64,000 nt of DNA, from assembly GCF_000176855.2 (NCBI RefSeq), contig NC_015138.1:1302001-1366000 (forward strand), written 5' to 3'. The notes under the pieces are model-generated. The model saw only the letters and a program-made list of their open reading frames with translations. It was not told the origin of the DNA and ran no database searches. Below, piece after piece: positions 36,704-49,182 of this stretch (its first letter is position 1; each line of letters starts with the position of its first letter). The position numbers and the translations under genes are program-made. The stretch comes from Paracidovorax avenae ATCC 19860 (GTDB lineage: Bacteria; Pseudomonadota; Gammaproteobacteria; Burkholderiales; Burkholderiaceae_C).

Positions 36704-36744
36704 AGGCCCGCTGCTACACATGCGGTAGCGCGGGCCTTTGTTTT
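36704..36744 (+). terminator. Terminator/attenuator between rpmF and plsX
   Basis: AGGCCCGC (36704-36711) pairs with GCGGGCCT (36730-36737), with an inner GCTAC/GTAGC extension, followed by TTTGTTTT. It is a good intrinsic terminator inside the operon, so it may reduce read-through from rpmF into the fab genes. Confidence 0.8.
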
Positions 36745-36798
36745 GTCTGCTGCTTCTTTTTTCCGGATCCCGCTCGCGTGCGATCCGGCGAGTCGCCC

Positions 36799-37833
36799 AT
36801 GATCACACTGGCTGTCGACTGCATGGGGGGCGATCACGGCCCCCGCGTCACACTGGCGGCCTGCCGCCAATTCCTCGAACACCATCGGCAGGCGCGCTTG
36901 CTGCTGGTGGGCCAGCCCGAGAGCCTGGGCGGGTTCGCGCACGAGCGCGCCCAGATCGTCCCGGCCAGCGAGGTCGTCTCGATGGACGACCCCGTGGAGG
37001 TGGCCCTGCGCCGCAAGAAGGACTCTTCCATGCGCGTGGCGATCCAGCAGGTGAAGGACGGTGCAGCCCAGGTCGCCGTATCGGCGGGCAATACCGGCGC
37101 GCTGATGGCGATTGCGCGCTACCTCCTGAAGACCCTGGATGGCATCGACCGGCCCGCCATCGCCACCCAGATGCCCAATGCCCGGGGCGGTGCGACCACC
37201 GTGCTGGACCTGGGCGCCAACGTGGATTGCAGCGCCGAGCATCTGCTGCAGTTCGCTGTCATGGGCGCGGCCCTGGTGTCGGCGCTGCACGAGGGAACGG
37301 AAGAGCCCGCGGTCGGCCTGCTCAACATTGGCGAAGAGGTCATCAAGGGCAATGAAGTCATCAAGCGCACCGGCGAGCTGTTGCGTTCCGCGTCCGAATC
37401 CGGTGACCTGAACTTCTATGGCAACGTGGAAGGCAATGACATATTCAAGGGCACCGTGGACATCGTCGTGTGTGATGGCTTCGTGGGCAACGTGGCGCTC
37501 AAGGCCAGCGAGGGCGTCGCATCGATGATCGTCGGCGCGCTCAAGCAGGAGTTCAAACGCGGCATCTTCACGAAAATCGCGGCAGTTGTGGCCTATCCGG
37601 TGCTATCTGCGCTGATGCGGCGCATGGACCACCGCCGTTACAACGGGGCGGCACTGCTGGGGCTGCGGGGGCTTGTCTTCAAGAGCCACGGGTCCGCTGA
37701 CATATTGGCGTTCGAGCAGGCTTTGATCCGCGCGTATGATGCGGCCCGCAACAACCTGCTCGATCGAGTCCGTTCGCGGGTTGCGCATGCCGCGCCCCTG
37801 CTGGGGCCCGCCGCCGCGCAGCCGTCGCCCTGA
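36799..37833 (+). CDS. plsX: Phosphate acyltransferase PlsX
   Basis: A 344-residue enzyme that makes acyl-phosphate from acyl-ACP for phospholipid synthesis. [14 protein letters not shown] at the N-terminus, [26 protein letters not shown] and the [16 protein letters not shown] loop are characteristic. The start MITLAVDC at 36799 is preferred to an in-frame start seven codons upstream. It is followed by fabH with 23 bases between them. Confidence 0.96.
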   Translation: MITLAVDCMGGDHGPRVTLAACRQFLEHHRQARLLLVGQPESLGGFAHERAQIVPASEVVSMDDPVEVALRRKKDSSMRVAIQQVKDGAAQVAVSAGNTGALMAIARYLLKTLDGIDRPAIATQMPNARGGATTVLDLGANVDCSAEHLLQFAVMGAALVSALHEGTEEPAVGLLNIGEEVIKGNEVIKRTGELLRSASESGDLNFYGNVEGNDIFKGTVDIVVCDGFVGNVALKASEGVASMIVGALKQEFKRGIFTKIAAVVAYPVLSALMRRMDHRRYNGAALLGLRGLVFKSHGSADILAFEQALIRAYDAARNNLLDRVRSRVAHAAPLLGPAAAQPSP

Positions 37834-37856
37834 CGGACCGTTTTGGGCCCCAATGA

Positions 37857-38834
37857 ATGAGCCGTTATTCCCGCATCACAGGCACCGGCAGCAGCCTGCC
37901 CCCGCGCCGTCTGACCAACGCCGACCTCGTGGCCGAACTGGCCGGGCGGGGCGTTGAGACCTCGGACCAGTGGATCGTGGAGCGCACGGGCATCCGCGCC
38001 CGGCATTTCGCCGAGCGGGACGTGTGCAGCAGCGATCTGGGGCTGGAGGCGGCGCGGCAGGCGCTGGATGCCGCGGGCGTGCAGCCTGCGGACATCGACC
38101 TCATCATCGTAGCCACGTCCACGCCGGACATGGTCTTTCCCTCCACTGCGTGCATCCTCCAGAACAAGCTGGGAGCCAATGGCTGCCCCGCATTCGACGT
38201 GCAGGCGGTGTGCAGCGGATTCATCTATGCGCTGGCGGTGGCGGATTCCATGATCCGCTCGGGCGGCGCCCGCCGCGCCCTCGTCGTGGGTTCCGAAGTG
38301 TTTAGCCGGCTGCTCGACTTCAACGACCGCACCACCTGCGTGCTGTTCGGCGACGGTGCGGGTGCGGTGGTCCTGGAGGCCTCCGAGACGCCTGGCATCC
38401 TCGCGAGCGACCTGCATGCGGATGGCAGGCACGTCGGCATCCTGTGCGTGCCGGGCAACGTGTATGGCGGCGAGATCCTCGGCGACCCGCTGCTCAAGAT
38501 GGATGGCCAGGCGGTGTTCAAGCTGGCCGTGGGCGTGCTCGACAAGGCAGCCCGCGCCGTGCTGGACAAGGCCGGCCTGAAGGAGTCGGACGTGGACTGG
38601 CTGATTCCCCACCAGGCCAACATCCGCATCATGCAGGGCACGGCCAGGAAGCTGGGACTGCCGATGGACAAGGTGGTGGTCACGGTGGACCAGCACGGCA
38701 ACACGTCGGCCGCATCCATTCCCCTGGCCCTCGACCACGCAGTGCGCACCGGGCAGGCCCGTCCCGGCCAGAACCTGCTGCTCGAAGGCGTGGGGGGCGG
38801 CTTCACCTGGGGCGCCGTGCTGCTCACGCTCTGA
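37857..38834 (+). CDS. fabH: Beta-ketoacyl-ACP synthase III
   Basis: A 325-residue condensing enzyme that starts fatty acid synthesis from acetyl-CoA and malonyl-ACP. The catalytic triad is Cys119 (QAVCSGF), His252 (IPHQANIR) and Asn282 (HGNTSAAS). Length and spacing match E. coli FabH. A second ATG four bases upstream is out of frame. It is 62 bases before fabD. Confidence 0.97.
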   Translation: MSRYSRITGTGSSLPPRRLTNADLVAELAGRGVETSDQWIVERTGIRARHFAERDVCSSDLGLEAARQALDAAGVQPADIDLIIVATSTPDMVFPSTACILQNKLGANGCPAFDVQAVCSGFIYALAVADSMIRSGGARRALVVGSEVFSRLLDFNDRTTCVLFGDGAGAVVLEASETPGILASDLHADGRHVGILCVPGNVYGGEILGDPLLKMDGQAVFKLAVGVLDKAARAVLDKAGLKESDVDWLIPHQANIRIMQGTARKLGLPMDKVVVTVDQHGNTSAASIPLALDHAVRTGQARPGQNLLLEGVGGGFTWGAVLLTL

Positions 38835-38896
38835 GGACTGCCGTGGCCTGCGCCGAAGCGCGGGCCCGGTACCTCGCATGACCTGAATTTCCTTTC

Positions 38897-39853
38897 ATGA
38901 CCACGAAGAACTTCGCATTCGTCTTTCCCGGACAGGGTTCGCAATCCGTCGGCATGCTCGACGCCTGGGGCGGCCATCCCGCCGTGGCCGAAGCCGTCCA
39001 GGAGGCCTCCGACGCGCTCGGCGAGGACATCGGCCGCCTGATCCATGAAGGCCCCAAGGAAGCCCTGGCGCTGACCACCAACACCCAGCCCGTGATGCTG
39101 GTCGCCGGCGTGGCGGCCTGGCGCGTCTGGCTCGCGGAAGGCGGCGCGCAGCCTGCCGCGGTGGCCGGCCACTCCCTGGGCGAATATTCCGCCCTGGTGG
39201 CCTCCGGCGTGCTCACGCTGTCGCAGGCGGCTCCGCTGGTGCGGCTGCGCGCTTCCGCCATGCAGGAGGCCGTGCCCGTGGGCATGGGGGCCATGGCCGC
39301 CATCCTCGGGCTCGAATCCGCGAAGGTGATCGAGGGCTGCGCCCAGGCCACCGCCGCCTTCGGGGTGGGCAGCACGGACGTCGTCGAGGCGGTGAACTTC
39401 AACGACCCGGCCCAGACCGTCATCGCCGGTACCAAGGCGGGCGTCGAGAAGGCCTGCGAAATGCTCAAGGCGGCGGGTGCCAAGCGCGCATTGCCCCTGC
39501 CCGTGTCCGCGCCGTTCCACTCCAGCCTCATGAGGCCGGCCGCCGAGAAGCTGCGCGAGGCACTGGCCGGCCTGTCCCTGGCCGCTCCCCGCATCCCCGT
39601 GGTCAACAACATCGACGTGGCCGTGGTGCAGGATGCGGACGCGATCCGCGATGCACTCTACCGCCAGGCCTTCGGCCCCGTGCGGTGGGTGGAGTGCATC
39701 GGTGCGCTCAAGGCGCTGGGTGCCACCCACGTGATCGAGTGCGGCCCCGGCAAGGTGCTCACGGGCATGGCCAAGCGCATCGACGCGACCCTGGTAGCCG
39801 GTTCCGTGTACGACCCCGCATCCCTGCAGGAAACCCGCGAACTGCTGGCCTGA
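38897..39853 (+). CDS. fabD: Malonyl-CoA:ACP transacylase
   Basis: A 318-residue transacylase that loads malonyl groups onto ACP. FPGQGSQSVGM at the start, the nucleophile Ser93 in GHSLGEYSAL and His208 in APFHSSLM are present. Twenty-two bases separate it from fabG. Confidence 0.97.
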   Translation: MTTKNFAFVFPGQGSQSVGMLDAWGGHPAVAEAVQEASDALGEDIGRLIHEGPKEALALTTNTQPVMLVAGVAAWRVWLAEGGAQPAAVAGHSLGEYSALVASGVLTLSQAAPLVRLRASAMQEAVPVGMGAMAAILGLESAKVIEGCAQATAAFGVGSTDVVEAVNFNDPAQTVIAGTKAGVEKACEMLKAAGAKRALPLPVSAPFHSSLMRPAAEKLREALAGLSLAAPRIPVVNNIDVAVVQDADAIRDALYRQAFGPVRWVECIGALKALGATHVIECGPGKVLTGMAKRIDATLVAGSVYDPASLQETRELLA

Positions 39854-39875
39854 GACGGCTGCCCGGAGAGACTCC

Positions 39876-40631
39876 ATGACCCTTTCGAATTCTTCCGACA
39901 ACACCGCCCGCATCGCCCTGGTGACGGGTGCCTCCCGCGGCATCGGTGCCGCCATCGCCGCCGAACTGGCGGCGCGGGGCTTCCGCGTCATCGGCACGGC
40001 AACTACCGAAGACGGCGCGCAACGCATCACCCAGGCGCTGTCCGCGCATGCAGGCTGCCGTGGCGCCGCCCTCGACGTGAACGACGCCGCGGCGCTGGAC
40101 GCACTGATCGACAGCATCGTGAAGGAGCGGGGCGGACTGCATGTGCTGGTCAACAACGCCGGCATCACGCGCGACCAGATCGCCATGCGCATGAAGGACG
40201 ATGACTGGGACGCCGTGCTCGACACGAACCTCAAGGCGGTGTTCCGGGCCTGCCGCGCCGTGATGCGGCCGATGATGAAGCAGCGCTACGGGCGCATCGT
40301 CAACATCACGAGCGTGGTGGGCGCCTCCGGCAATCCGGGCCAGGCCAACTACGCTGCAGCGAAGGCAGGCCTTGCCGGGATGACGCGCTCGCTGGCCCGC
40401 GAACTGGGCAGCCGCGGCATCACGGTGAACTGCGTGGCTCCCGGTTTCATCCGCACGGACATGACCGCCGAGCTCTCCGAAGAGCAGCACAAGGCCCTGC
40501 AGATGCAGATCCCGCTGGGCCACATGGGCCAGCCATCGGACATCGCCAAGGCCGTCGCCTACCTCGCTTCGGACGACGCGGGTTATGTGACCGGCCAGGA
40601 GTTGCATGTCAATGGCGGCATGTACATGTAA
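39876..40631 (+). CDS. fabG: 3-oxoacyl-ACP reductase
   Basis: A 251-residue short-chain dehydrogenase that reduces beta-ketoacyl-ACP with NADPH. TGASRGIGAAIA forms the cofactor loop and NNAGITRD follows. The catalytic residues are Ser146, Tyr159 and Lys163 (NYAAAKAG). It is typical of FabG in length and in the ending ASDDAGYVTGQELHVNGGMY. A ~100-base gap with its own promoter precedes acpP. Confidence 0.97.
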   Translation: MTLSNSSDNTARIALVTGASRGIGAAIAAELAARGFRVIGTATTEDGAQRITQALSAHAGCRGAALDVNDAAALDALIDSIVKERGGLHVLVNNAGITRDQIAMRMKDDDWDAVLDTNLKAVFRACRAVMRPMMKQRYGRIVNITSVVGASGNPGQANYAAAKAGLAGMTRSLARELGSRGITVNCVAPGFIRTDMTAELSEEQHKALQMQIPLGHMGQPSDIAKAVAYLASDDAGYVTGQELHVNGGMYM

Positions 40632-40696
40632 TTGATGAAAGTTGACGCCGGTTGTTCCGCCCGGCGAGCCATTTCGAGGTATATCCCGATACGGCT

Positions 40697-40974
<278 letters not shown>

Positions 40975-41041
40975 GCCTGCGGTCTCGCCTTCCCCTCGGA
41001 TCGCCCTGCGGTCCGGTATCAGCACGAAAGAGTCTTAGCGC

Positions 41042-42286
41042 ATGAGCCGTCGTCGCGTCGTCGTGACCGGCCTGGGTTGCGTCAGCCCCGTCGGTAACAC
41101 GGTGGCGGAAGCCTGGGCCCAAATCCTTGCCGGTCAATCCGGCATTGGCCTCATCACCAAGTTCGATGCTTCGAACTTTGCCTGCAGGATTGCCGGCGAG
41201 GTCAAGGATTTCGACCTGAATGCCTATATCAGCGCCAAGGATGCGCGCACGATGGACAGCTTCATCCACTACGGCATCGCCGCGGCGGAGCAGGCCGTGC
41301 GCGATGCGGGCCTGCCTGTGGGCGAAGCCCTGGACGAGGAGCTGGCCACCCGGATCGGCTGCATCATCGGCTCGGGCATCGGCGGCCTGCCGCTGATCGA
41401 GAACACGCATGCGGAACTGGAGAACCGCGGCCCGCGCCGCATCACTCCCTTCTTCGTTCCCGCGTCCATCATCAACATGGTGGCGGGGCATGTTTCCATG
41501 CGCTTCGGCTTCAAGGGGCCGAATCTCTCGGTGGTCACCGCCTGCACCACGGGCCTGCACTGCATCGGTGAGGGTGCCCGCAAGATCGAGTACGGCGACG
41601 CCGACGTGATCGTCGCGGGCGGCACGGAATCCACGGTCTCGCCCCTGGGCGTGGGAGGGTTCGCTGCCATGCGTGCGCTGTCCACGCGCAACGACGATCC
41701 CGCCACGGCATCCCGTCCGTGGGACAAGGACCGCGACGGCTTCGTGCTGGGCGAGGGGGCCGGCGTGCTGGTGCTGGAAGAGTACGAGCATGCGAAGGCC
41801 CGCGGCGCGAAGATCTATGCCGAGCTATCCGGCTACGGCATGAGCGCGGACGCCGGCCACATGACCGCTCCCAGCATGGACGGCCCGCGGCGCGCCATGC
41901 TGTCGGCCTTGCGCAATGCCGGCATCAATGCCGACGAGGTCGATTACCTGAACGCACATGGCACCTCGACGCCCCTGGGCGATCTGAACGAGACCAATGC
42001 CATCAAGGCGGCGCTGGGCGACCATGCCCGGAACATGGTGGTGAGCTCGACGAAGTCGATGACCGGCCACCTGCTCGGCGGTGCCGGCGGCATCGAGAGC
42101 GTGTTCACCGTGCTGGCGCTGCATGACCAGAAGGTGCCTCCCACGATCAACATCTTCGAGCAGGATCCGGAGTGCGATCTGGACTACTGCGCCAACACTG
42201 CGCGAGACATGAAGATGGATATCGCGGTGAAGAACAATTTCGGCTTCGGCGGCACCAACGGCACGCTGGTCTTCCGGCGCATCTGA
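41042..42286 (+). CDS. fabF: Beta-ketoacyl-ACP synthase II
   Basis: A 414-residue elongating condensing enzyme. The nucleophile is Cys168 in [11 protein letters not shown]; His306 is in NAHGTSTP, and the second His in [12 protein letters not shown]. It ends with [16 protein letters not shown], the usual FabF C-terminus. It closes the fab series and is followed 39 bases later by a small membrane protein gene and rpoE. Confidence 0.97.
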   Translation: MSRRRVVVTGLGCVSPVGNTVAEAWAQILAGQSGIGLITKFDASNFACRIAGEVKDFDLNAYISAKDARTMDSFIHYGIAAAEQAVRDAGLPVGEALDEELATRIGCIIGSGIGGLPLIENTHAELENRGPRRITPFFVPASIINMVAGHVSMRFGFKGPNLSVVTACTTGLHCIGEGARKIEYGDADVIVAGGTESTVSPLGVGGFAAMRALSTRNDDPATASRPWDKDRDGFVLGEGAGVLVLEEYEHAKARGAKIYAELSGYGMSADAGHMTAPSMDGPRRAMLSALRNAGINADEVDYLNAHGTSTPLGDLNETNAIKAALGDHARNMVVSSTKSMTGHLLGGAGGIESVFTVLALHDQKVPPTINIFEQDPECDLDYCANTARDMKMDIAVKNNFGFGGTNGTLVFRRI

Positions 42287-42325
42287 CGGCTGCACCGCCG
42301 TCACGGCTCCGAGGCGCCTGCATCC

Positions 42326-42829
42326 ATGGCCGATTCCGCGCAGGAGGAGTTCCTCGCCCCGGTACTCCGCCATCCCGCAGGCGCGGGGCACCGGGTGCGC
42401 AGCTGGGTGCTCGGAGCCGGTCTCGCGGGCTTCATGGCGTGTTCGGCATGGGCACTCCTCGGAAGTAGCGGGTCCGCCCGAACTGCCGCCTGCGGGCTGA
42501 TGCTGTGGGGCTTGATCCTGCTGCAGGGCTGGCATGCGGTGTCCCGGTGGCCGTCCGGAGTTCTGGCCTGGGATGGACTGCTGTGGTCCCTGGACCGTGG
42601 CAGGGCGCATCCCCCGGTATGCGGGCGGCTGGAGGTCGCGCTGGACCTGCAGCGGTTCCTGCTGGTTCGCCTCGTGGGCCAGGATGGCCGGCGGGCATGG
42701 CTGGGCCTCGAGCCGGGCCGCCATGCCGCCGGATGGGCCGCGCTCCGCCGTGCGGTATATTCGCGCCCCAGACGGGAGCCCGCAGCCCAGGGGCCGACGA
42801 TGCCCCCTGCTCATCGCTTCGATGCGTGA
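42326..42829 (+). CDS. YgfX-like small membrane protein
   Basis: A 167-residue protein with two close membrane helices at about residues 28-45 and 52-68, then a soluble part with a Trp-Leu-rich beta pattern (LAWDGLLWSLDRG) and an end GLEPGRHAAGWAALRRAVYS that resembles the RRLRxxL ending of YgfX/CptA-type proteins. The similarity is weak and by layout only. It sits between fabF and rpoE, with 12 bases before rpoE. Role unknown. Confidence 0.7.
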   Translation: MADSAQEEFLAPVLRHPAGAGHRVRSWVLGAGLAGFMACSAWALLGSSGSARTAACGLMLWGLILLQGWHAVSRWPSGVLAWDGLLWSLDRGRAHPPVCGRLEVALDLQRFLLVRLVGQDGRRAWLGLEPGRHAAGWAALRRAVYSRPRREPAAQGPTMPPAHRFDA

Positions 42830-42841
42830 GCTCACGAATAC

Positions 42842-43471
42842 ATGAACGCTTCCCTGCCCCCGCCTTCCCCTGCCGACAGCGACCTCCAGCTCGTGGAGCG
42901 CACCGTGTCCGGCGACCAGCGGGCCTACGGGCTGCTGGTCGTGAAATACCAGCGCCGCATCGAACGCCTCATCGGCCGCATGGTGCGCGACTCGGACCTG
43001 GTGCAGGACATCGCCCAGGAAACCTTCCTGCGCGCCTACCGTGCACTGCACCAGTTCCGCGGGGAAGCGCAGTTCTACACCTGGCTCTACCGCATCGCGG
43101 TCAACACGGCGAAGAAGGCCTTGATGGACATCAAGCGCAATCCCGTCATTTCCGAGAACGCATTGCGCGGCGGAGAAGACGAGGATGAAACTTCCCGTAT
43201 CGGACACGAACTAACCACCGACGAAACGCCGGAAACCGTGATGGCCGCGCAGGAGATCGCCGCTGCGGTCAACACGGCCATGGAAGCGTTGCCGGAGGAT
43301 CTGCGCCAGGCGGTCACGCTGCGCGAGATCGAAGGCCTGACCTATGAGGAAATCGCCGAGGTGATGCAGTGCCCCATAGGAACGGTGCGATCGAGGATAT
43401 TCCGTGCCCGGGAGGCGATTTCCGCCCGGGTACGGCCATTGCTGGAAAAGCAGACAGGCAAGCGCTGGTGA
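42842..43471 (+). CDS. rpoE: ECF sigma factor RpoE (sigma-E)
   Basis: A 209-residue extracytoplasmic-function sigma factor, close to E. coli sigma-E and AlgU. Region 2 includes LVVKYQRRIERLIGRMVRD and QDIAQETFLRAYRAL; region 4 is TLREIEGLTYEEIAEVMQCPIGTVRSR. It should control envelope stress genes, including mucD downstream. It is followed by its antisigma genes rseA and rseB. Confidence 0.97.
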   Translation: MNASLPPPSPADSDLQLVERTVSGDQRAYGLLVVKYQRRIERLIGRMVRDSDLVQDIAQETFLRAYRALHQFRGEAQFYTWLYRIAVNTAKKALMDIKRNPVISENALRGGEDEDETSRIGHELTTDETPETVMAAQEIAAAVNTAMEALPEDLRQAVTLREIEGLTYEEIAEVMQCPIGTVRSRIFRAREAISARVRPLLEKQTGKRW

Positions 43472-43533
43472 CGCAGGCGTGCCCGGGGAGCCGGGGCAGC
43501 GTGCCGGCCCAAGGACGATAGCAGGTGAGAAGC

Positions 43534-44154
43534 ATGAAAGACGATCCGACAATGCGTGAGCAGCTTTCCGCGCTGGCCGATGGCGGCATCGGCGAGGCCG
43601 AGTGGAGCGAGACCTTTGCTTATGCCCAGACCGCCGAAGGCCAGGAGGCCTGGGCCGTCTATCACCTGATCGGCGACGTGCTGCGCTCCCCTGAGCTGGC
43701 ACGTCCTGGAAATGCCGAGCTGGCCGATCGCGTGATGGCCCAGCTGGCACGGGAAGAGCGGCCGGCCGCCGAGGTGGCCCTGCCGGACGCGGTTCCGCTG
43801 GCTCCTGCTGTCCAGGCCCAGGGCGAGGCGGCGAATGCCGCCGTGTTCCGCTGGAAGATGGTCGCCGGGCTGGCATCGCTGGCCGCGGTCGGCGTGCTGG
43901 GCTGGAGTGGCCTGTCCGGCGGGCTGCCGGCCGGTGGCGAAACCCGGCTGGCTGCTGCTCCGTCCCGCCTGGAGGCGCCGGCCACCACGACGCTGGTGTC
44001 CGCGACCGATCCCGCGGGCGAGCCGCAGGTGATGCTGCGCGACCCGCGCCTGGACGAGTTGCTGGCAGCGCACCGCCAGTACGGGGGCGCTTCGGCGCTC
44101 CAGATGCCGGCAGGTTTCCTGCGCAATGCCACCTTCGAGACGCCCCAGCGCTGA
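43534..44154 (+). CDS. rseA: Anti-sigma-E factor RseA
   Basis: A 206-residue inner-membrane antisigma factor. The cytoplasmic RseA/MucA domain is at the N-terminus (REQLSALADGGI, WAVYHLIGDVLRS). A single membrane helix lies at about residues 109-127, followed by a periplasmic part ending in a conserved DPRLDELLAAHRQYGG segment. ATG 43534 was chosen because AGGTGAG sits seven bases upstream; GTG 43525 is an alternative. Regulated proteolysis of this protein would free sigma-E. Confidence 0.93.
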   Translation: MKDDPTMREQLSALADGGIGEAEWSETFAYAQTAEGQEAWAVYHLIGDVLRSPELARPGNAELADRVMAQLAREERPAAEVALPDAVPLAPAVQAQGEAANAAVFRWKMVAGLASLAAVGVLGWSGLSGGLPAGGETRLAAAPSRLEAPATTTLVSATDPAGEPQVMLRDPRLDELLAAHRQYGGASALQMPAGFLRNATFETPQR

Positions 44155-44179
44155 GCGCTTGCAATACCGGAGATCAGGA

Positions 44180-45286
44180 TTGGCAGGTCCGCGCAACGCC
44201 GGTGGCTGGGGGAAATGGGTCCGGTGCTGTCACCGGGCGAAGGCCATGGCGGGCCTGGCGGTATGGCTGGCATGCGCCCCGTGGCCCGGCGCCTGGGCGG
44301 GCACCGGGGACGGCAGCGCCGGTGCCGTGGCCCGGGCCGGAGCATCGACCGCTTCTGCCCCGCAGGTCCGCGCCGAGATCGACGACTGGGTGGAGCGCAT
44401 CCACCGGGCATCGCGCGAGCAGAGCTACCGCGGGAGCTTCGTGGTCTGGTCTTCCGCGGGAGGCATGACCAGTTCGCGCATCTGGCACGCCACGGACGGC
44501 AAGGTGCAGATCGAGCGCATCGAGGCCCTGGATGGCTCGCCGCGCACCGTGTTCCGCAAGGATGATCTGGTGCGCACTTTCCTGCCGCGGGCGCAGGTCG
44601 TGAAGGAAGAGCGGCGGGACATGCCAGGCCTGTTCCCCCATCTGCCACAGGCCGAAAGCAGTGCCGTGCTGCGCCACTACCGGGCGCGGTTCCTCGGCAG
44701 CGACCGGGTGGCGGGCCAGGATGCCAGCGTCCTGTGGCTGGAGCCCCGGGACGGATTGCGCTTCGGCTACCGTATCTGGATGGCGCAGCCGAGCGGCCTG
44801 GTCGTCAAGCTGCAGACGCTGGGCCTGCGTGGCCAGGTGCTGGAGCAGGCGGCGTTCTCGCAGATCGACTTCGACACGCCGCCCACCGTGCCGCAGCTGG
44901 CGGCGCAGATGGACGATACCCGCGGGTTCCGGCTGCTGGCCGTTCCGCTGGTCAAGACGACGGCGCGGGACGCTGGCTGGCAGCTGGGCCGGCCCGTGGC
45001 CGGGTTCGTCCCCGGCGATTGCTACAAGCGGGATCCGGCCGTGCTGGCCAGGATGCCCATGCCGCCCCTGCAGTGCATTTTCTCGGACGGCCTGGCAACG
45101 GTGTCCCTGTTCTTCGAGCCCTATGACGCCGCGCGCCATGCCGGCGAGCCGCGCCGCATGGACATGGGTGCCACCCAGACCCTCGCCCAGCGGGTGGGCG
45201 GAGGCTCCACCTGGCTCACCGCCGTAGGCGAGGTGCCGCAGGAGACCCTGCGGCAACTGGTGGAGCAGATCGAGCCCGTGCGTTGA
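44180..45286 (+). CDS. rseB: Periplasmic sigma-E regulator RseB (MucB)
   Basis: A 368-residue MucB/RseB protein that binds the periplasmic part of RseA and senses mislocalised lipoproteins or LPS. The N-terminal signal region (AMAGLAVWLACAPWPGAWA) precedes the lipoprotein-like domain beginning around IHRASREQSYRGSFVVWSS, and the C-terminal domain is GFRLLAVPLVKTTARDAGWQ onward. TTG 44180 was chosen since GGAG lies seven bases upstream; ATG 44246 also yields a full signal peptide. Twenty-five bases after rseA. Confidence 0.92.
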   Translation: MAGPRNAGGWGKWVRCCHRAKAMAGLAVWLACAPWPGAWAGTGDGSAGAVARAGASTASAPQVRAEIDDWVERIHRASREQSYRGSFVVWSSAGGMTSSRIWHATDGKVQIERIEALDGSPRTVFRKDDLVRTFLPRAQVVKEERRDMPGLFPHLPQAESSAVLRHYRARFLGSDRVAGQDASVLWLEPRDGLRFGYRIWMAQPSGLVVKLQTLGLRGQVLEQAAFSQIDFDTPPTVPQLAAQMDDTRGFRLLAVPLVKTTARDAGWQLGRPVAGFVPGDCYKRDPAVLARMPMPPLQCIFSDGLATVSLFFEPYDAARHAGEPRRMDMGATQTLAQRVGGGSTWLTAVGEVPQETLRQLVEQIEPVR

Positions 45287-45412
45287 CCCGTGCGCGGCCG
45301 GTAGAGTGCCGGCCGTTGCGCACGGAACCAAACACGGCCTTGTCCTTCACACCTTCACATGCGTTTTTGCACAACATCGACGATTTGCCCCGAAAAGAAA
45401 GAAAGGTCTTTC

Positions 45413-46894
<1,482 letters not shown>

Positions 46895-46912
46895 GACACG
46901 GCAATGACAGGC

Positions 46913-46947
46913 AAAGGCCCCATCCCGGAGTGGGAATTGGGGCCTTT
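46913..46947 (+). terminator. Weak terminator after mucD
   Basis: AAAGGCCCC and GGGGCCTTT form a perfect 9-bp stem with a 17-base loop, 18 bases after the mucD stop. The following T tract is short (TTTCC), so efficiency is uncertain. Confidence 0.6.
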
Positions 46948-47100
46948 CCGCTGCCTTGGGATCTCCCTCTGGGCAGAGGCTTTGGGCGCGCCGGGCGGGA
47001 AAAAAGTTCTATCTATACATTTGGATAGAATGCTGCACGTTTTCAGCGCTCTGCTTGTATATGCAAAGCCGTTAACATCACCATATGGGATCGCCCCTTT

Positions 47101-47178
47101 TCATGCACAGGTGTTCCACAGATCGCCCACAAGTTGTTCTCATGATGTGCCGGCATATTGTGAATAAGCTGTGCATAA
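47101..47178. promoter_or_regulatory. Cluster of DnaA-box-like nonamers
   Basis: On the minus strand TTATTCACA (47159-47167) and TTATGCACA (47170-47178) both match the TTATNCACA consensus. On the plus strand TCATGCACA (47101-47109) is one base off and TGTTCCACA (47112-47120) two bases off. Four such nonamers in under 80 bases of AT-rich sequence in a GC-rich genome are unlikely to be common. They might titrate or respond to DnaA; no dnaA gene is near. Confidence 0.4.
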
Positions 47179-47260
47179 ATACCGCGTTGCAGGGTGGCAA
47201 CGCGCCCTGCCGGTCATGATGCGGGCTTTCCCTGTCGGCCTTTTTGCCTACAATGAAGCT

Positions 47261-47326
47261 CCAACCATCGCAGTTGCCAAAGATTGTTGGTTCAGGGCGC
47301 GTCACCACTTGACGCGCCCTTTTTTC
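47261..47326 (+). ncRNA. Candidate short leader RNA or attenuator upstream of lepA
   Basis: Downstream of a TACAAT -10 (47249-47254; no good -35) is a ~66-base segment with two stems: CCAAC (47261-47265) with GTTGG (47286-47290), extendable by ATC/GAT across one mismatch, then the 11-bp terminator stem at 47294. Its end lies 43 bases before the lepA start. It is either a small RNA or an attenuator for the lepA operon. Confidence 0.35.
47294..47326 (+). terminator. Strong intrinsic terminator before lepA
   Basis: AGGGCGCGTCA and TGACGCGCCCT form a perfect 11-bp stem around a 5-base loop, followed by six T-rich bases (TTTTTC). This is among the best terminators in the window, yet it lies upstream of lepA and far from the mucD stop. 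Confidence 0.9.
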
Positions 47327-47369
47327 TTGTGCGCGCCGTTCTAATTCAACTACTTGTCGCTTCTCGTTG

Positions 47370-49178
<1,809 letters not shown>

Positions 49179-49182
49179 TCCG

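Larger units (their letters stand above)
46895..47369. other. AT-rich intergenic region between mucD and lepA
   Basis: A 475-base gap, noticeably AT-richer than the rest of the window. It contains a weak terminator after mucD, an inverted repeat TTCTATC (47007-47013)/GATAGAA (47024-47030), a cluster of DnaA-box-like motifs (47101-47178), a TACAAT -10 (47249-47254) and a strong terminator (47294-47326). Small open frames on either strand have no family-like features. Confidence 0.65.

Noticed and set aside
44246..44248. ATG as the start of rseB instead of TTG 44180
   Set aside because: ATG 44246 gives a plausible signal peptide but lacks a ribosome site, whereas GGAG lies seven bases before TTG 44180. 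It stays an alternative.
46904..47167. An 87-codon frame after mucD
   Set aside because: It covers a terminator hairpin and AT-rich regulatory DNA and shows no conserved features.
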